Below, piece by piece: positions 26,360 to 37,087 of a DNA stretch of 64,000 nt (its first letter is position 1; every line of letters begins with the position of its first letter). Made by a program: the position numbers and the translations under genes. The notes under the pieces were generated by a model. That model ran no database searches and was not told where the DNA came from. It saw only the letters and a list, made by a program, of their open reading frames with translations. This DNA comes from Linyphia triangularis (lineage: Eukaryota > Arthropoda > Arachnida > Araneae > Linyphiidae): NCBI GenBank assembly GCA_963978545.1, contig OZ021724.1, forward strand, positions 30,369,933-30,433,932. Reading direction: 5' to 3'.

Positions 26360-29300
26360 TATCCCATTAATTGGGATACTTGCTGAAAAATCAAATCAAG
26401 ATAGTTGTAGAAAAGGGCAAAATAACTTCATCGAAAAATAATTTGTTGAAGTAGGAGTAAAGTAGTTTATAACAATGTATAAAGATACTAAAAACTACAC
26501 AGTAAGTGCAAAAAAACACCCCACACACCACCTTTTCTATACGCAACTATTGTTTGCGGTTCTGCAATCTCTTCAGGCCAGTTGTTTGTTTTGCTGCTTT
26601 TAGAATAAATTTGTTCATGCTTTACATGCAACAAGCACTTATTCAGTGGTTTTTAGCCACCCAAACTCTAAAAAAGCCACCGGGCAATTCCATGATAGGG
26701 TCAACCAAGCAACCAATTTTACAAAATCATTATTTTTAATCAAATAAAGTGTCACTTGAAAGCTAAAGAACTGAATTTTAAGAAGTAATGAACCATAATG
26801 TGATATATTAAGTTTTGAATGAATTAGGAGGTCTTAAACATAAGTTAATTATATATGCATTTGTAAGTTACATTCTGTAAAAGAAACTTTATTTTTCCTA
26901 AATATATAAATATTTATAACATTTTTAAAGTTCATAAATATATTATAAACCATATTCTAACATTCTAGCTTGAAATTAGATAGGTCACGATATTAGCTTT
27001 TTGATTTTTAAGAGAATTTTAAAAAGGCACTTCAGTTATTTTACGACCGACACCAAAACATCGAACAAATTACGCTGTGAATCACGTAAATGCGAATGAT
27101 CTGCAATTTTGTTTTTAAAGCAAGAATGTATGTCTCTTTAATGCTATGTATTAACATTTTGTTCATGTTCAGTGATTCTTATATAAATCATGAAGTCGGT
27201 CGTAAAAAATAATTTTAAAACCAACACCATTTACGACTGACACTGATATCTTCAAAAAACATGATAATTTAAGCTTTAAATTATCGTATAGTATTTAAAC
27301 TAACTAAAAACATGTTTTATAATTAAAAAAAGAATAATGTATGTATATTTTACACTCATTAGGCTGAAATTGTACCTTACCTTATATGTAGAATGTTTAA
27401 ACTTAATATTGTAGGCTGTATTTGGAATATAATATATTAAATATAACTTTTTAATACCTCAACTCAATGTTTTAGTTTGAAGTTTTACCAAGAAAATATC
27501 CTTCTCTTATTGCTAGAGTTAAAATTATCAACCCACCTCCTTACTGAATTTTCAGATTTTATAAATGTGGTTGCAGTGACACATCATCCAAAATATTAAA
27601 GTATGTCAATTCAATACAGTAGTTGCAGCAATAAAATTCTGAACTTCAAACCCGACAATGAGAACCAGCAAGTAAAATGGTAAAAGGTGATATAAAGAAG
27701 GATAATGATTAAATATTGCAATGTAAAAGAAACGCTTGAGAAATTAGCAAAAAAATCTTTAAGCCTTTCCTCATACATACGTTTATAAAACAAAATCAGG
27801 CAATAAGATTTTAAGTCAAGAGTTGACAGAAAATATATAGTAATTAAGTTTGATTTTTCCGAAAATGAAACGCTCTTTCTTTAGAATGATATCCAATCTG
27901 TACATTCGCAGGCAACTGTGTTTTCCGCTCTTGCATGGATTGATAGACATAACTCTGAGTAATGTAGTTGTTTGCAAATTTGTGAACAATGGTTTTTCAA
28001 TGTTAAAGGCTAGGTAGAGTAAGATTGAATATGTTTTATATATTTTCACGTGATCCAAGGTCACGATTCAAACAGTTACTTGTTTTCCAATTCATTTAAA
28101 TATTTGAAACATCGCATGAAAAAAATTAACCAGGAACTTTTTGGAAGTTCACATGGCAAAAATCATAAAAAGAATAGGTGGGTACAGTTAAGAGAACTTT
28201 CTGACACCATGTCAATACAGAAAGTTAATAAATAGTGAACACAGCCCAGCAATTTGTTTTAGTGACTGCAGAAATGAATCCTAGTCTACATATTTAATTA
28301 AAATCAGGATCAGAAAGTTTACATATTAAATGGAAGGCCACAATACCTGCTCCAAATATACAGTAGGTACATAGTGTAAAGCCTCCTTCAAATAATCATG
28401 GGCGAATTTCAGACGTTTACCGTTCAGTACAGATACAAAATTATCCTTATATTTCCCATATAAGAAGAGAAGTGATCTTGAAGCATTGGATAGTGATGAT
28501 GTGCACAAAATAAATGATCTACCAGCAGTTTCTTTTTGTGTAAATTATTGGATTCTAGCAAAATATGATAATCTCCTATCTTGGATATGCCAATCAAGTA
28601 ACTGATATTGAAATTAAAATTATTGTGATGTATCTTTCCAATGGCAGTTTCATATGACCATACACTCACTGAAGATAACATATTCTATAAACTAGAAAAT
28701 GCAGTAAAGCTAATTCATTAAATCTCCTATTCTTAAAGGAAACAGAGGACAGTTCACATTTTAGAACATATCTAATTATATATTAATACTATAAATTGAA
28801 AACTCTCTATATATTTTTAACATTTTGTTGATGAACAGGGAAATGTTTATATCTTATTAGTTGAAAAGAAATTTAGGCCATTTTTCATAAAAAAAAAAGA
28901 AAAAAAAAAAAAAAAAAAGGTATATTACTAAAAGTTAACTTAAGTTTTATATTTGTTCTTATAAATACTTATTTATATCAAGCAAAAGTTTTTTTACCAC
29001 ATTTTATGGCCAATACCAAATATTTTTCACACAATTTACGACTGATAGTAAAATTTTACAACCAACACCAAAAGAAAAATAATTTTAATTCATTTATAAA
29101 ATAAATTATTTTACTGGAAAAAAGGCATAATATGCTTCAACCATTTATATACTTTAGAATAAAAATTACTTTACATTGAAATTGTTTAACGATTCACAGA
29201 CTTTTGATAATTTATTAGACATACTCAAGTTTCTCAATTTGAGTGTTTACGACCAACACCAAATTTGAATTTTTTAAAATTCTTATTAAAAAAATTTCGA

Positions 29301-32300
29301 AAAACATTTTTATGCATGTTTCCGATGTATTGGGATATAGTAAATATTTAAAAAATAAATTTAATAATTTCAATAAATTTTTATTCTACAAATTGAGTTT
29401 ATGTGTGAAGATTTTTTTCAATTTTTACAACTGATATGTGGAATTTCCACACAAAAACAAAGAACATGATGTATATAAATAATTTCAAATTTCTTTAAAA
29501 ATAATAACTACTTTTAAAAATCAATAAGGAATTTAGATATATCTTTTAAATTAAAATTATTTTGTTCTTTATTGGATGCAAATATCTTATTTGAAAAACA
29601 AGTTATAAAGAAGCAAAGGTCTGGGGAGGGATTTTTTTTTAAGAGCAATCCTTGAAAACTATTAAATTTTCAATAATTCTGCTTCTAGTTTTAAGATATT
29701 TGTATGCCACTAAAACCAAGTTTGCATGCTTAATCTGATTTAATTTTTTTTACTAGCAAAAAAATGAGAAATCCAAAACATACCCATCACGACCTTTGCT
29801 GACAATTTTTACTTCGAAATAATATAATCCACAAGCAGAAGGAATGGGATGGGTCGCTCGCACACTAGCTGCATCTTTATGATTTTTACCAGATCCTACA
29901 AAGTGCATAAAGTCTAAAATTAATAAAGAAAAATAACAAAATTTTTTTGTATTATGACTTAAAACTAAAAAATACGTAAGATACAGTTTTGAAAAGTGAA
30001 GATTTTTTTAAAAGTGTTTACTTGGCGTCAAAAATAGTGTCAAGTACAGTTGCAACTTGTTAACTTTTATAAAGAAAAAAACAACCAAAGAAAAAAGGAT
30101 TTTATATCACACAGCAACAAAAGCAAATTTGTAAGAAAAAAACTGTCAACTCATCTTTTGGTTAAGTTTAAAGAAAAAAAGTTGCTTTTGGGAAAAGTCT
30201 GCTAATTAGTTAAGGTATCCCCCCCTCTAGTATTCCTATACAACAGAAGTAATCACATAAAAACCCCTTTTGTGTGAGGAAAAAGGATACCCGTTTTGAT
30301 AATGGTTTCCATAAATTGTTATTTCTATTATTGCTAAGTGATATTCAATTTAGCAAATTTCACTACGAAGTAGGAATGTTTCACAACGCATGGTGGAGAT
30401 CTGCAATAGAAACTGCTTTTATGTGATGAGAGTATAAAATGCAGAATATCTTACTTTTGTAGCTAGCATTTATACCAAGTAAACTGAAAATAACCAGTAA
30501 TAGGTGTTCCTTTTGTTAAATTTGTTGTAATATTACAAAACACATAAAGATCAACCTACTGAAACAGGCAACTTTTCAATACATGGGGAGTTAGTACCCT
30601 AAAATTTATAAACAATCGATTTTGTGTTTATTATTGTTTAACAAAATTTAAATTCTGCCTTTTAAAAGGATACTTCATTTGTACTAATACCTCAACTAGA
30701 AGTATTTTTAATAATTTTTTGAAGACAAAATTAATAACTATTAGTGAAAGTCAAGTTTTCTTTAAATTATGTTTTTCTCAAAACTACATTTTTCATTATT
30801 GATGTAACTTTTTCTCAGACACTGCAGAAACTATCTTTTTAAATTTTTTACCATGTATTCTTTTTATGTACCTGTATATACTGAAGTGAGGTTTTGTTGC
30901 TATTTAAAAAAAATATTTTTGGTTTCGGCTTATATTAGAAAAAAACCCTAGTGATTTTTAACAAATATGAGCGACTTTCATGAAAATTCATTTAAAAAAA
31001 AAAGTAAATGAATTACAATCAAAAGCTAACTTTAGTAGAATAACAAGTGTCTGCTAAATGCACAGAAAAAAAAAAGAAAAAAAAATAGGCATCTATGTCA
31101 ATTACTTTCTGAGAAAAAGATATACGATTTATGACAAATTAATATTACTGGTATAGAGGGTACCAACTCCCCTTGAAACATTTTTTTAAAAAAGGATGCC
31201 ATAAATGTATGTTAAGTATTTTTTATTAACAATACCAGTAGAGCAAATTTTTTTTGAGTAGGAAAACAAAAAATACTTTGGTTGTGGGGCATTCTTAAAC
31301 TTGTATCTATTTAAATTATATTTTGAATAAATAACAAGCATTACTATCCTGGTTTGATTTTTATTTACCAGAAAAATGATGAAACTTACATAATTAGAAG
31401 CTGGCACATTCTGTTTAAAAATTTTAAAGTAAAGGTATATATTTTTTAAAAGTTAACTTTATTATGTATTTTATATTGCAATATAATTTTTTTTTAGTGG
31501 CCTAAGTATTTTCTGTGGATGCCAAGAAAATGACTAATGAACCATAACTCTGATGACAAAGAACTTCACAATTCTACAAAAAAGAAAATGGTGCCAGTTC
31601 AGAATGATTATTCATATAGCATACTAAAGAAATAAAAGTTCTTTGAATTGGTACAAAAAAATAGAATGCTGCTACCATCTGTAGTTAAAATATTGAGTGT
31701 AATACAATATGCAAGACAATGTTTTTTTTCAGTGACTAATATTTTGTAATTTTCTAATTATGAAAAAATAATTAAATTATTTTGTGCTGTATAAAACACT
31801 TATTATAAATGCATTAAATAAATTGTTGTTGGAAAATTGGTTTTATTTTTAATTTATAAAAGCATAGATGGCTCTAGTCACAAGTCAGGATAATAACTTT
31901 CAAATGTTGTGAATTAAGACTGCAAACTAACCTAAGAGTAAAATATCTTACAAATAGGACTTTAAATACTAATTGATTGAAGAATATAGTACCAGTATTT
32001 GGCTTTTTGCTAATCATGGAATATGAAATGATTTCAAATCTCATCACCAATCACACAACTCATTTGGTCTATCAAGTATTTTTTCCTAACAATTATGAAT
32101 TATGTTTTATCATAATTTAAAAATATTAATTTGGTTGCATACCTAAGAATACAAGTACAGATACAGAATAGGGATTTAATAATTTTTCAATATTTTTTTA
32201 CAATAGATTTTGGAGGACAATTAGGGATCGTAAATACAAAATCGTTGTTATTATAAATGATTTTCTTATATTCTTACACTTGCAACTCTTATGTTAAAAA

Positions 32301-35300
32301 ATCAGAAATATTGGTATCCTTCCATCGCAAAAAGGACATTCTGATATTGTATGTCTGAACAGAGGACCATTTACAAAATTTAATATGGGATTAAGATTTT
32401 TCATAAGTTAACCATTTGTGAATTTAGCTATACAACATATTTTCAAGTAAAATTCACATCTTTAACAATATATTTCTTAAGTATCAAATTTAAGTTCTTT
32501 ATTACAAATCAAAATTCTTTAAAAACTATTTTAAGAACTAACAATAGCACACATCAAAACATGCGAATAAACCTATGGTTTTACATTGATAGCAAATGGG
32601 TGCTATAAGTGAGTGGACTAAGTGCAAATTTAACATAATAATTGCAGTCAAAATTCATTCAATTTCAAAAAGTGAGGGGGCAATTGACCCCTCCCAAAAG
32701 CATCCCAATTATTGGTATTATAAAGGACAAAGGAAATAAACTGTTTGAAAGACAAATATTTTGAACTAAAAATTATTAAACTTTAGAGATGTTTATCAAT
32801 TATAGTCACGTAGAGTCAAAAAGATTACTCTGGCATGTAGAAAATTGTGGCTTTTGAAAAAATGAGTTCAAATAACCTATAACCCTTCTAATAATCTACA
32901 ATACATTTTTTATAACTGAGTAGGGTGAACCTACCAGTAATTGACCAGTTAGTGCAAGTTTCTACACATTTAATTTTTTTTCTTAAAAAATTATTAACGG
33001 AATGTTATGAAAATTTCCCAAAATATCAATTGATTAATGAAGCTCAATAATAAATTAACATGGTGTTCCAGTCCTTTTTACAATTTAAAATATCATCAGA
33101 ATTTCTTACCAAAAGCAATTTTGCCAGTAATTGACCACAGCTATGCTAGTAATTGACCACAGCCATGCTAGTAATTGACCACTTCCATTTCCAGAATAAA
33201 ACCAAAAGTTAATTGTTAAATTCTGTTATAAAATGCTCTAATATTCATAAATTAATGAATTAAAAAAAGAAAGTAGAAATAAATATAATCAATTTTAATC
33301 CATGAAAATACAGGAACATCAGTGTAAAATATAATATGATGGTTTTATAAACTTTAGTTATCAAAGTTAGTTTTACTGGTAGGTAATTATGCGTATTTTA
33401 TTCAAAAAATTAAAACAAGAAAATCAAAATAATATTAGAAAAGATTATCTAATCCTATACTTTCAATTCTGAATAAATTTAGATGAAAAGAATCGAATGT
33501 AGAGGATATTATTTCTTGAATAGTTTCAAAATCATCCGTTTTTCTAATGGAAATCATTTTCTTGCATTGGCATTTATCCAATTACATAGAAGAGTTTCTT
33601 CTGAGTGTGTAAGAATTGTTGAGGGCCCATTTTTCTAAATTCTGGGGTTTTCCCTCTTAGCTTATTAATCAACGTAGAATGAGGAATGTTGTATTTTCTG
33701 GCAGTTTCTCTTATTTTCCCAATATTTTCTCTTGAAAAAGCGTAGATTTCAAGACCTCTTCGGTGTACTTGAGAAAGGATTTCTTCCCTTCCATGAGTGT
33801 TTAATTTTAACGATTTCAGAATTCTTATAGCCTAGGTATAGGCTTAAACCTATAAAAAAAACTTCCTTAATGATTTATTTAACTCAATTTCTTATCAATA
33901 TTTAAGTTAATTAACTACTTTAATTTTTTCCTGTTCATATTAAAAAAATATTACTAAATATATATCTTATTCAATTAAGGTGTGAAAAGTAATTTTGATA
34001 TTTACAAGGGTGTTAGTGATCTGTAAATTTTCCGGCTTATCTTTGACCAATGCTTTTCTCTGTCAACAGACCATTTGATCGGATTTTTTGAATTTTTCAA
34101 GAAATAAAACAATTTATAAAATTCTGACATTTTATGTACCAGAGTGTTAGTTTAAATAAAAATTGTTAGTAACCTACATAATATTTGTGCAGGGTAAAGT
34201 GGAAGTATACTTAAAATTGACTTTTGACCATTTCTTGACTTTAAAAAAAAAAATTATGTTAAGAAAGTAAGCCTAGTATATTTAAAAGTGATCTAATGTA
34301 CACATGCAATAAGAAAATCCATCTTAGAGTTTAAAAATGACTTACTTTTGTATTCTAAAGTTGAAAAACTAATACTTAACACGCTTATCGACACCAATTA
34401 ACTACAATGGTCAATTACTGAAAAAATCAATTTTTCTGGACAAATAGTAAGTGAAGATTGCAATAAAAGCATAAACCTTTGTTATCACTTTGTTTTTTCA
34501 CAGAAAATATGCAAGTAAATAAAAATTTAGTAGTTGACCATTTTGGTCAATTACTAAAAATATAACACTTAGCCTGATCAGTAATTGACCATCTGTTTTT
34601 CATAATTTGTTTATTAGTTTAAAGAAAAACTACTTGTATATTAATATAAAACAAACATAAATGATCTACATACATTATTTGTATTAAACCATTTAGGAAT
34701 TATTCATGTTGATGCTAAAAAATCAAAGAGAAGCTAAACCACCCTTCACTAATAGTGTCAGTCACTCATACGAGACCCTGTGACATACCTTTGTGTTTGT
34801 TAATTTTTATCATCCAATTGGAAGCTTGGTTACCCCTATAACTTTTGACATTAGCTTTCATTAGTTATTGGATATATTTTAACCAATAAAAATTAGAATA
34901 CCATCACAACAATTCTTGTTTACTTCCTTTTTGTGTCATTTTGGTCAACTACTGGCATGTGGTCAATTACTGGCGTATCACCCTAAATCACACAAATTGG
35001 ATAATAATCAAATTTAAAGTGCAGTTGATTACAAATTATGGTAATATATCTGTAATAGAAACGAAATTTTCTTTAAAATAAAAGTGATTGGGAAAAAATT
35101 AAATCAGATTTATTGATAAATGTTATGTTTGGGGAATTGTTGAACCGTGATAGGTGATGACAAAATGCCATATGACAAGTTACTTTCTGAAAAATTAGTA
35201 CCAAGAAAACAAAAATTAGGTAGTTATGTTTTAAAACAGTCAAGCCATTAATAAATTTTAGGCTATGTTCAAATGATTGCCAAATCCCGTTTATTTTCTT

Positions 35301-36004
35301 GATCAAATACGATGTCTTACGGAGTGAAAACACAATTAAATGATTACAATGCAGTACTAGATCGTTTATTTAAAAAAAAAGATTTATAAATAAACAGATG
35401 AATAGTCGTATGTTTCAAATTTAAAAGTAGAAACTAAAGTTGCAGTCTAATCAAGAACGTCAATACGACGTATTACATATGGAAAAAAAAAACATCGCAA
35501 GTACATGGGGGAAAATTTAGTGGGCTGCTTATTACAAAGAAGTTTTAAAACAAAAGGCAATATACAAAAAAAGTAATTTTAAATTATAAATCATAATAAA
35601 ATAGCACAGTATAAAATAGTAAACATTTATTTGCTTATTTTAAATAAAATTCGTAATTTAGCTGTCTGTAAAAAATAACTAAGTTTATGAATATAATTTA
35701 CATCCACTTATATGATCACCTGGTTGAAGCACAAAGGAATAATTCAAATACGTAATACATGATTACACAAACAAGGGAAAGAAAGCTACCAAGTTGAATA
35801 AACTTTCCTACCTTTATAATGCACTCTTAAGTTGTTTTGAGATAAACCAATGTAAGTAAATTTGTCTTTAGGACTCCACGATCGAGGAAGGGGCGCATCG
35901 TTTTCATTCACCATAGGATACAATAATTTAATACGATCTATAAGCTGATTTGAAGAAGTTACTTGAGGCTCATTCCATCCTATGTGTTCACTCATAGTCG
36001 CCAT
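9671..36004 (-). CDS. RanBP9: RanBP9/10 (RanBPM) orthologue, 11 coding exons, complete
   Basis: Exons, read on the minus strand: 36004-35812, 29895-29784, 25726-25674, 24402-24212, 22407-22306, 20112-20030, 19814-19702, 18320-17712, 11798-11647, 11556-11445, 9801-9671. All introns are GT-AG, every phase joins, and the total is 1851 nt (616 residues plus TGA), close to the size I recall for RanBP10. Domains: SPRY about residues 65-217 ([26 protein letters not shown]); LisH about 245-280 ([18 protein letters not shown]); CTLH about 283-345 ([27 protein letters not shown]); a Ser/Pro/Asn-rich linker about 350-490; CRA about 490-616 ([25 protein letters not shown]). An in-frame TAA sits directly before the first ATG, which fixes the start. 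In other animals this protein is a cytoplasmic/nuclear scaffold subunit of the CTLH/GID E3 ligase. Sequence alone does not separate RanBP9 from RanBP10; many invertebrates have a single gene. Confidence 0.97.
9925..10320 (+). pseudogene. hAT transposase C-terminal relic
   Basis: CAGGGTTGGGCATAGTTTAA at 9925 looks like a hAT left end. At 10182-10292 the plus strand encodes [15 protein letters not shown] and [13 protein letters not shown] then stop, the hAT dimerisation-domain signature (SxxxVERxFSxFG...RNRL). The rest of the transposase is missing. It lies in RanBP9/10 intron 10. Confidence 0.75.
10321..11444. other. RanBP9/10 intron 10, remainder
   Basis: AT-rich intron sequence with no further element boundaries that I can define. 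CCCTG at about 11050 might be the far end of the hAT relic, but no matching target duplication was found. Confidence 0.4.
11445..11556 (-). CDS. RanBP9: RanBP9/10 exon 10 (CRA)
   Basis: A 112-nt exon coding [20 protein letters not shown] and [16 protein letters not shown], the CRA core. The acceptor is TTTCACTTAG and the donor GTAAGT. Confidence 0.95.
11647..11798 (-). CDS. RanBP9: RanBP9/10 exon 9 (CRA)
   Basis: A 152-nt exon coding [37 protein letters not shown] and NRKMLQ, the conserved start of the CRA domain. The acceptor is TTTTTTGCAG and the donor GTAAAT. Confidence 0.95.
12963..13345. mobile_element. Short TIR element, CAGGGTGGCCAC ends
   Basis: The left end is CAGGGTGGCCAC and the right end is the reverse complement of CAGAGTGGCCAC. 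TTTAC flanks both sides as a 5-bp direct repeat. It is 383 bp and non-coding, with internal AATTCCCC-type motifs. The superfamily is uncertain. Confidence 0.7.
13469..13637. mobile_element. Pogo/Tigger-type MITE
   Basis: 169 bp with ends CAGTCAACTC and GAGTTGACTG, TA on both sides, and internal CTTCGAGTTATCGG. This is typical of small pogo/Tigger-derived MITEs. Confidence 0.8.
14395..15480 (+). pseudogene. Tc1-like transposase relic
   Basis: Fragments in order include [82 protein letters not shown] and [10 protein letters not shown]. These are Tc1-family hallmarks. The first catalytic Asp is replaced by Glu (TEESRF); the second Asp and final Glu motifs remain. Stops, and a frameshift near 15170, make it inactive. 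Terminal repeats were not identified. Confidence 0.9.
15605..15644. repeat. Perfect-type hairpin, 19-bp stem
   Basis: TTTCTGAAATGATACATAA is followed two bases later by its reverse complement with one mismatch. It lies downstream of the Tc1 relic in RanBP9/10 intron 8. Confidence 0.7.
17712..18320 (-). CDS. RanBP9: RanBP9/10 exon 8 (CTLH and disordered linker)
   Basis: A 609-nt exon, the largest in the gene. It begins [20 protein letters not shown] (CTLH) and reaches [18 protein letters not shown], then continues into a Ser/Pro-rich and Asn-rich linker with SPNYSYHRP and an acidic patch ([11 protein letters not shown]). The donor is ATGG|GTGAGT. The frame stays open into the intron (MGEFFGFF...), but the next exon joins in phase at GTGAGT. 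Confidence 0.96.
18383..19302 (+). mobile_element. hAT-like family A, copy 2 (best preserved)
   Basis: Starts CAGAGTTTGTCAAAATGC and ends with CTGGCAAACACGG (reverse complement of a CAGTGTTTGCCAG-type end). Flanks are CCCATATG and TCCATATG, 7 of 8 identical. It is 920 bp with no transposase. It lies in RanBP9/10 intron 7, between exons 8 and 7. Confidence 0.8.
19425..19456. repeat. Poly-A run
   Basis: About 30 uninterrupted A residues in RanBP9/10 intron 7. It follows a LINE-tail-like fragment in the opposite orientation. Confidence 0.9.
19702..19814 (-). CDS. RanBP9: RanBP9/10 exon 7 (LisH)
   Basis: A 113-nt exon coding [20 protein letters not shown] and MKNRQ, the LisH dimerisation motif of the CTLH complex scaffold. 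The acceptor is TTTTCCAG and the donor GTATGA. Confidence 0.95.
20030..20112 (-). CDS. RanBP9: RanBP9/10 exon 6 (SPRY-LisH junction)
   Basis: An 83-nt exon coding [15 protein letters not shown] and GEWQKTLH, leading into the LisH motif. The donor is GTACAG. Phase 0 in, +2 out. Confidence 0.93.
20199..21976. mobile_element. TIR element, CAGGGTTTC ends, in RanBP9/10 intron 5
   Basis: The left end CAGGGTTTCTGCC and right end GCGGAAACCCTG are inverted. GATATA flanks both sides. Subterminal repeats of CATGACTTTCCATGAC occur at both ends. Inside, 20580-20690 and 20750-20840 are a diverged duplication. It is 1778 bp; no transposase recognised. Confidence 0.75.
22306..22407 (-). CDS. RanBP9: RanBP9/10 exon 5 (SPRY end)
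   Basis: Exactly 34 codons, phase 0 on both sides: [20 protein letters not shown] through FDIEDMMK. The donor is GTACTA and the acceptor TTTGTAG. Confidence 0.95.
22408..24211. other. RanBP9/10 intron 4
   Basis: AT-rich intron with an A-run at about 23045-23069 and a C-run near 23830. No gene or bounded element seen. Confidence 0.5.
24212..24402 (-). CDS. RanBP9: RanBP9/10 exon 4 (SPRY core)
   Basis: A 191-nt exon coding [20 protein letters not shown], then [12 protein letters not shown] and [13 protein letters not shown], the SPRY core. The donor is GTAAGT and the acceptor TTTACTAG. Confidence 0.96.
24403..25673. other. RanBP9/10 intron 3
   Basis: AT-rich intron. It holds a possible SINE head (24571-24650) and an AT microsatellite-like patch around 24850-24940 (repeats of ATCATAT and AACAATCATA). 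Confidence 0.5.
24571..24650 (+). repeat. Possible degenerate tRNA-derived SINE head
   Basis: GTGGCCTGGTGAGTAAAG resembles a pol III A-box region, followed by ACTGAGCTCATGGGTT. The B-box position (GGGTTAGGTCGGG) is decayed. Weak call. Confidence 0.3.
25674..25726 (-). CDS. RanBP9: RanBP9/10 exon 3 (SPRY, 53-nt small exon)
   Basis: A short exon coding [17 protein letters not shown]. The acceptor is TTTTTAG and the donor GTAAAA. It is too short to stand out as an ORF and is identified by homology and phase. Confidence 0.94.
25727..29783. other. RanBP9/10 intron 2 (4.1 kb)
   Basis: AT-rich intron without genes. Contains poly-A runs near 26330-26357 and 28880-28918, and several copies of a TTTACGACYRACACCAAA motif at about 27037, 27196-27250, 29036-29071 and 29247 (see findings). 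Confidence 0.5.
29784..29895 (-). CDS. RanBP9: RanBP9/10 exon 2 (SPRY)
   Basis: The acceptor TTTGTAG and donor GTATGT bound 112 nt coding [13 protein letters not shown] and [14 protein letters not shown], a hallmark SPRY stretch. Phases (+1 in, +2 out) fit exons 1 and 3. Confidence 0.95.
30585..31172. mobile_element. MITE-like TIR element
   Basis: Ends GGGGAGTTAGTACCCT (left) and the reverse complement of GGGGAGTTGGTACCCT (right), 15 of 16 matched. It is 588 bp and non-coding. I could not define the target duplication. Confidence 0.65.
32923..34983 (-). mobile_element. Pogo/Tigger-like element with TA flanks and subterminal repeats
   Basis: TIRs GGGTGAACCTACCAGTAATT and GGGTGATACGCCAGTAATT, both continuing TGACCA, with TA at 32921-32922 and 34984-34985. 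Further copies of AGTAATTGACCA occur near both ends, including three tandem 22-bp units at about 33123-33182. A psq/CENP-B-type helix-turn-helix fragment lies on the minus strand. The element is 2061 bp and lacks a recognisable DDE domain. Confidence 0.82.
33545..33800 (-). pseudogene. Psq-type HTH fragment of a pogo transposase
   Basis: The minus strand encodes [20 protein letters not shown] then [12 protein letters not shown] and, after a frameshift, [14 protein letters not shown]. This is the HTH_psq plus start of the CENP-B-like domain seen in Tigger/pogo transposases. It is broken. Confidence 0.75.
35812..36004 (-). CDS. RanBP9: RanBP9/10 exon 1 (start, SPRY beginning)
   Basis: Codes residues 1-64 plus one base. 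The ATG at 36004-36002 is immediately preceded in frame by TAA. The product contains [12 protein letters not shown] and [13 protein letters not shown], which match the pre-SPRY region of RanBPM. The donor is AAAG|GTAGGA. It lacks the long Pro/Gln-rich N-terminus of vertebrate RanBP9. Confidence 0.95.
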
Positions 36005-37081
36005 TTACCCTCTCACAGGCTCCCGGATGATCTTTAAACCAAACAAGTTGCGTTGAGCAGTTGCATAGATATCAAAAACAAGAAGACTGTTCAGATTTCA
36101 GAGAATTTCGTTAGCGAGCGCGTTCAATAAAAATAAAGCGCTTTGAGCGCCACTCTGAAACCAACTATTTCAGCTCAATGTTGGTGCACATTTCTCAATG
36201 AGATTTCTAAAGAAATAAAATTGAAATAATAGATGTAGATTTTAAAAATAATTAAAAATAGAAATACAGCTAAATAATCATCTTCATTGTTATTAAGTAT
36301 ATTTCATACTTTTAAATTGTGGTAAGGAGTGATGTCCTTGTGATAGAGGACTTTGCATTCAAGTACATCTGAAGTGTGTTTTACACGTTCAATGTCAACT
36401 TTCTTACCTAGCTTTAAGCCCACGCTTTCTTAAAAGTAGTGTTTTAAAAAATTCGAAATTCATTTAAAATGGTTACTCCTTACACAACAAGTGACTATTT
36501 CATTTGTCTGCGTAGCGAAACCTTAGTTTTTGTTTCGTAATTGTAAAATAAGTCTGCTTTATTTATATTATTTATTCGCTTAAAGTTTTGACTGTAGTTA
36601 ATTTCCCAGATGTCCAAACATTTCTTGACTATTTTAATTTCATCTAATTAAGATTTTGCTGCGTGGAAAACAGAAAAAAAAAAAAAAAAAAAAAAAAAAA
36701 ACTAGACGCGCTTGCGCATAGTTCTGCGTGTCAAAGTACGAGGTTTTGAACTGTCACCTTCGTGTTGTAATGGGAATAAGCAAAACATTAAAAACGAGTT
36801 ATGTTAAGTATGTATGTTATTGGAGTTCATTTTGACGTTGGTTGATAATGAATCTAAATACTTTGTTTTATTTAATATACCCTGTTTACCCTCATTTGCC
36901 CAAAATGGTTTTTTACAAAGTTTTCCCAACGTACCTGTGCATTCCTCACTGATCACATTCCTTAGGCTTAGTTGTTATTTTGATCTCGAAACCATCGCCC
37001 TTTACGAATGTCGCTCTCGCCTTGTTTACTTTCGCCTTCGTTTACTACCATCCATACTTCAGTTATGAATTTCTGTTTTGT
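36005..37081. promoter_or_regulatory. Divergent promoter region between RanBP9/10 and MAGI
   Basis: The stretch between the two divergent start codons. It has CpG-containing patches in otherwise AT-rich DNA: GCGAGCGCG near 36112, AGCGCTTTGAGCGC near 36137, and CGCGCTTGCGCA at 36707-36718, which resembles an NRF1-type palindrome. A pure poly-A run lies at about 36671-36700. Transcription starts for both genes must lie here unless untranslated exons exist elsewhere; no TATA box stands out. Confidence 0.55.
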
Positions 37082-37087
37082 ATGATC

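Larger units (their letters stand above)
29896..35811. other. RanBP9/10 intron 1 (5.9 kb)
   Basis: The largest 5' intron. It holds a TIR element at 30585-31172 and a pogo-like element at 32923-34983. The stretches 29896-30580, 31175-32920 and 34990-35811 show nothing recognisable. Confidence 0.55.

Noticed and set aside
28050..28235. Plus-strand ORF containing a bipartite basic stretch ([11 protein letters not shown])
   Set aside because: No family recognised; AT-rich intron DNA with chance open frame.
36980..37081. N-terminal extension of MAGI upstream of the first ATG
   Set aside because: The extended frame begins with a non-ATG codon and reads a hydrophobic stretch. The first in-frame ATGs are at 37082 and 37088.
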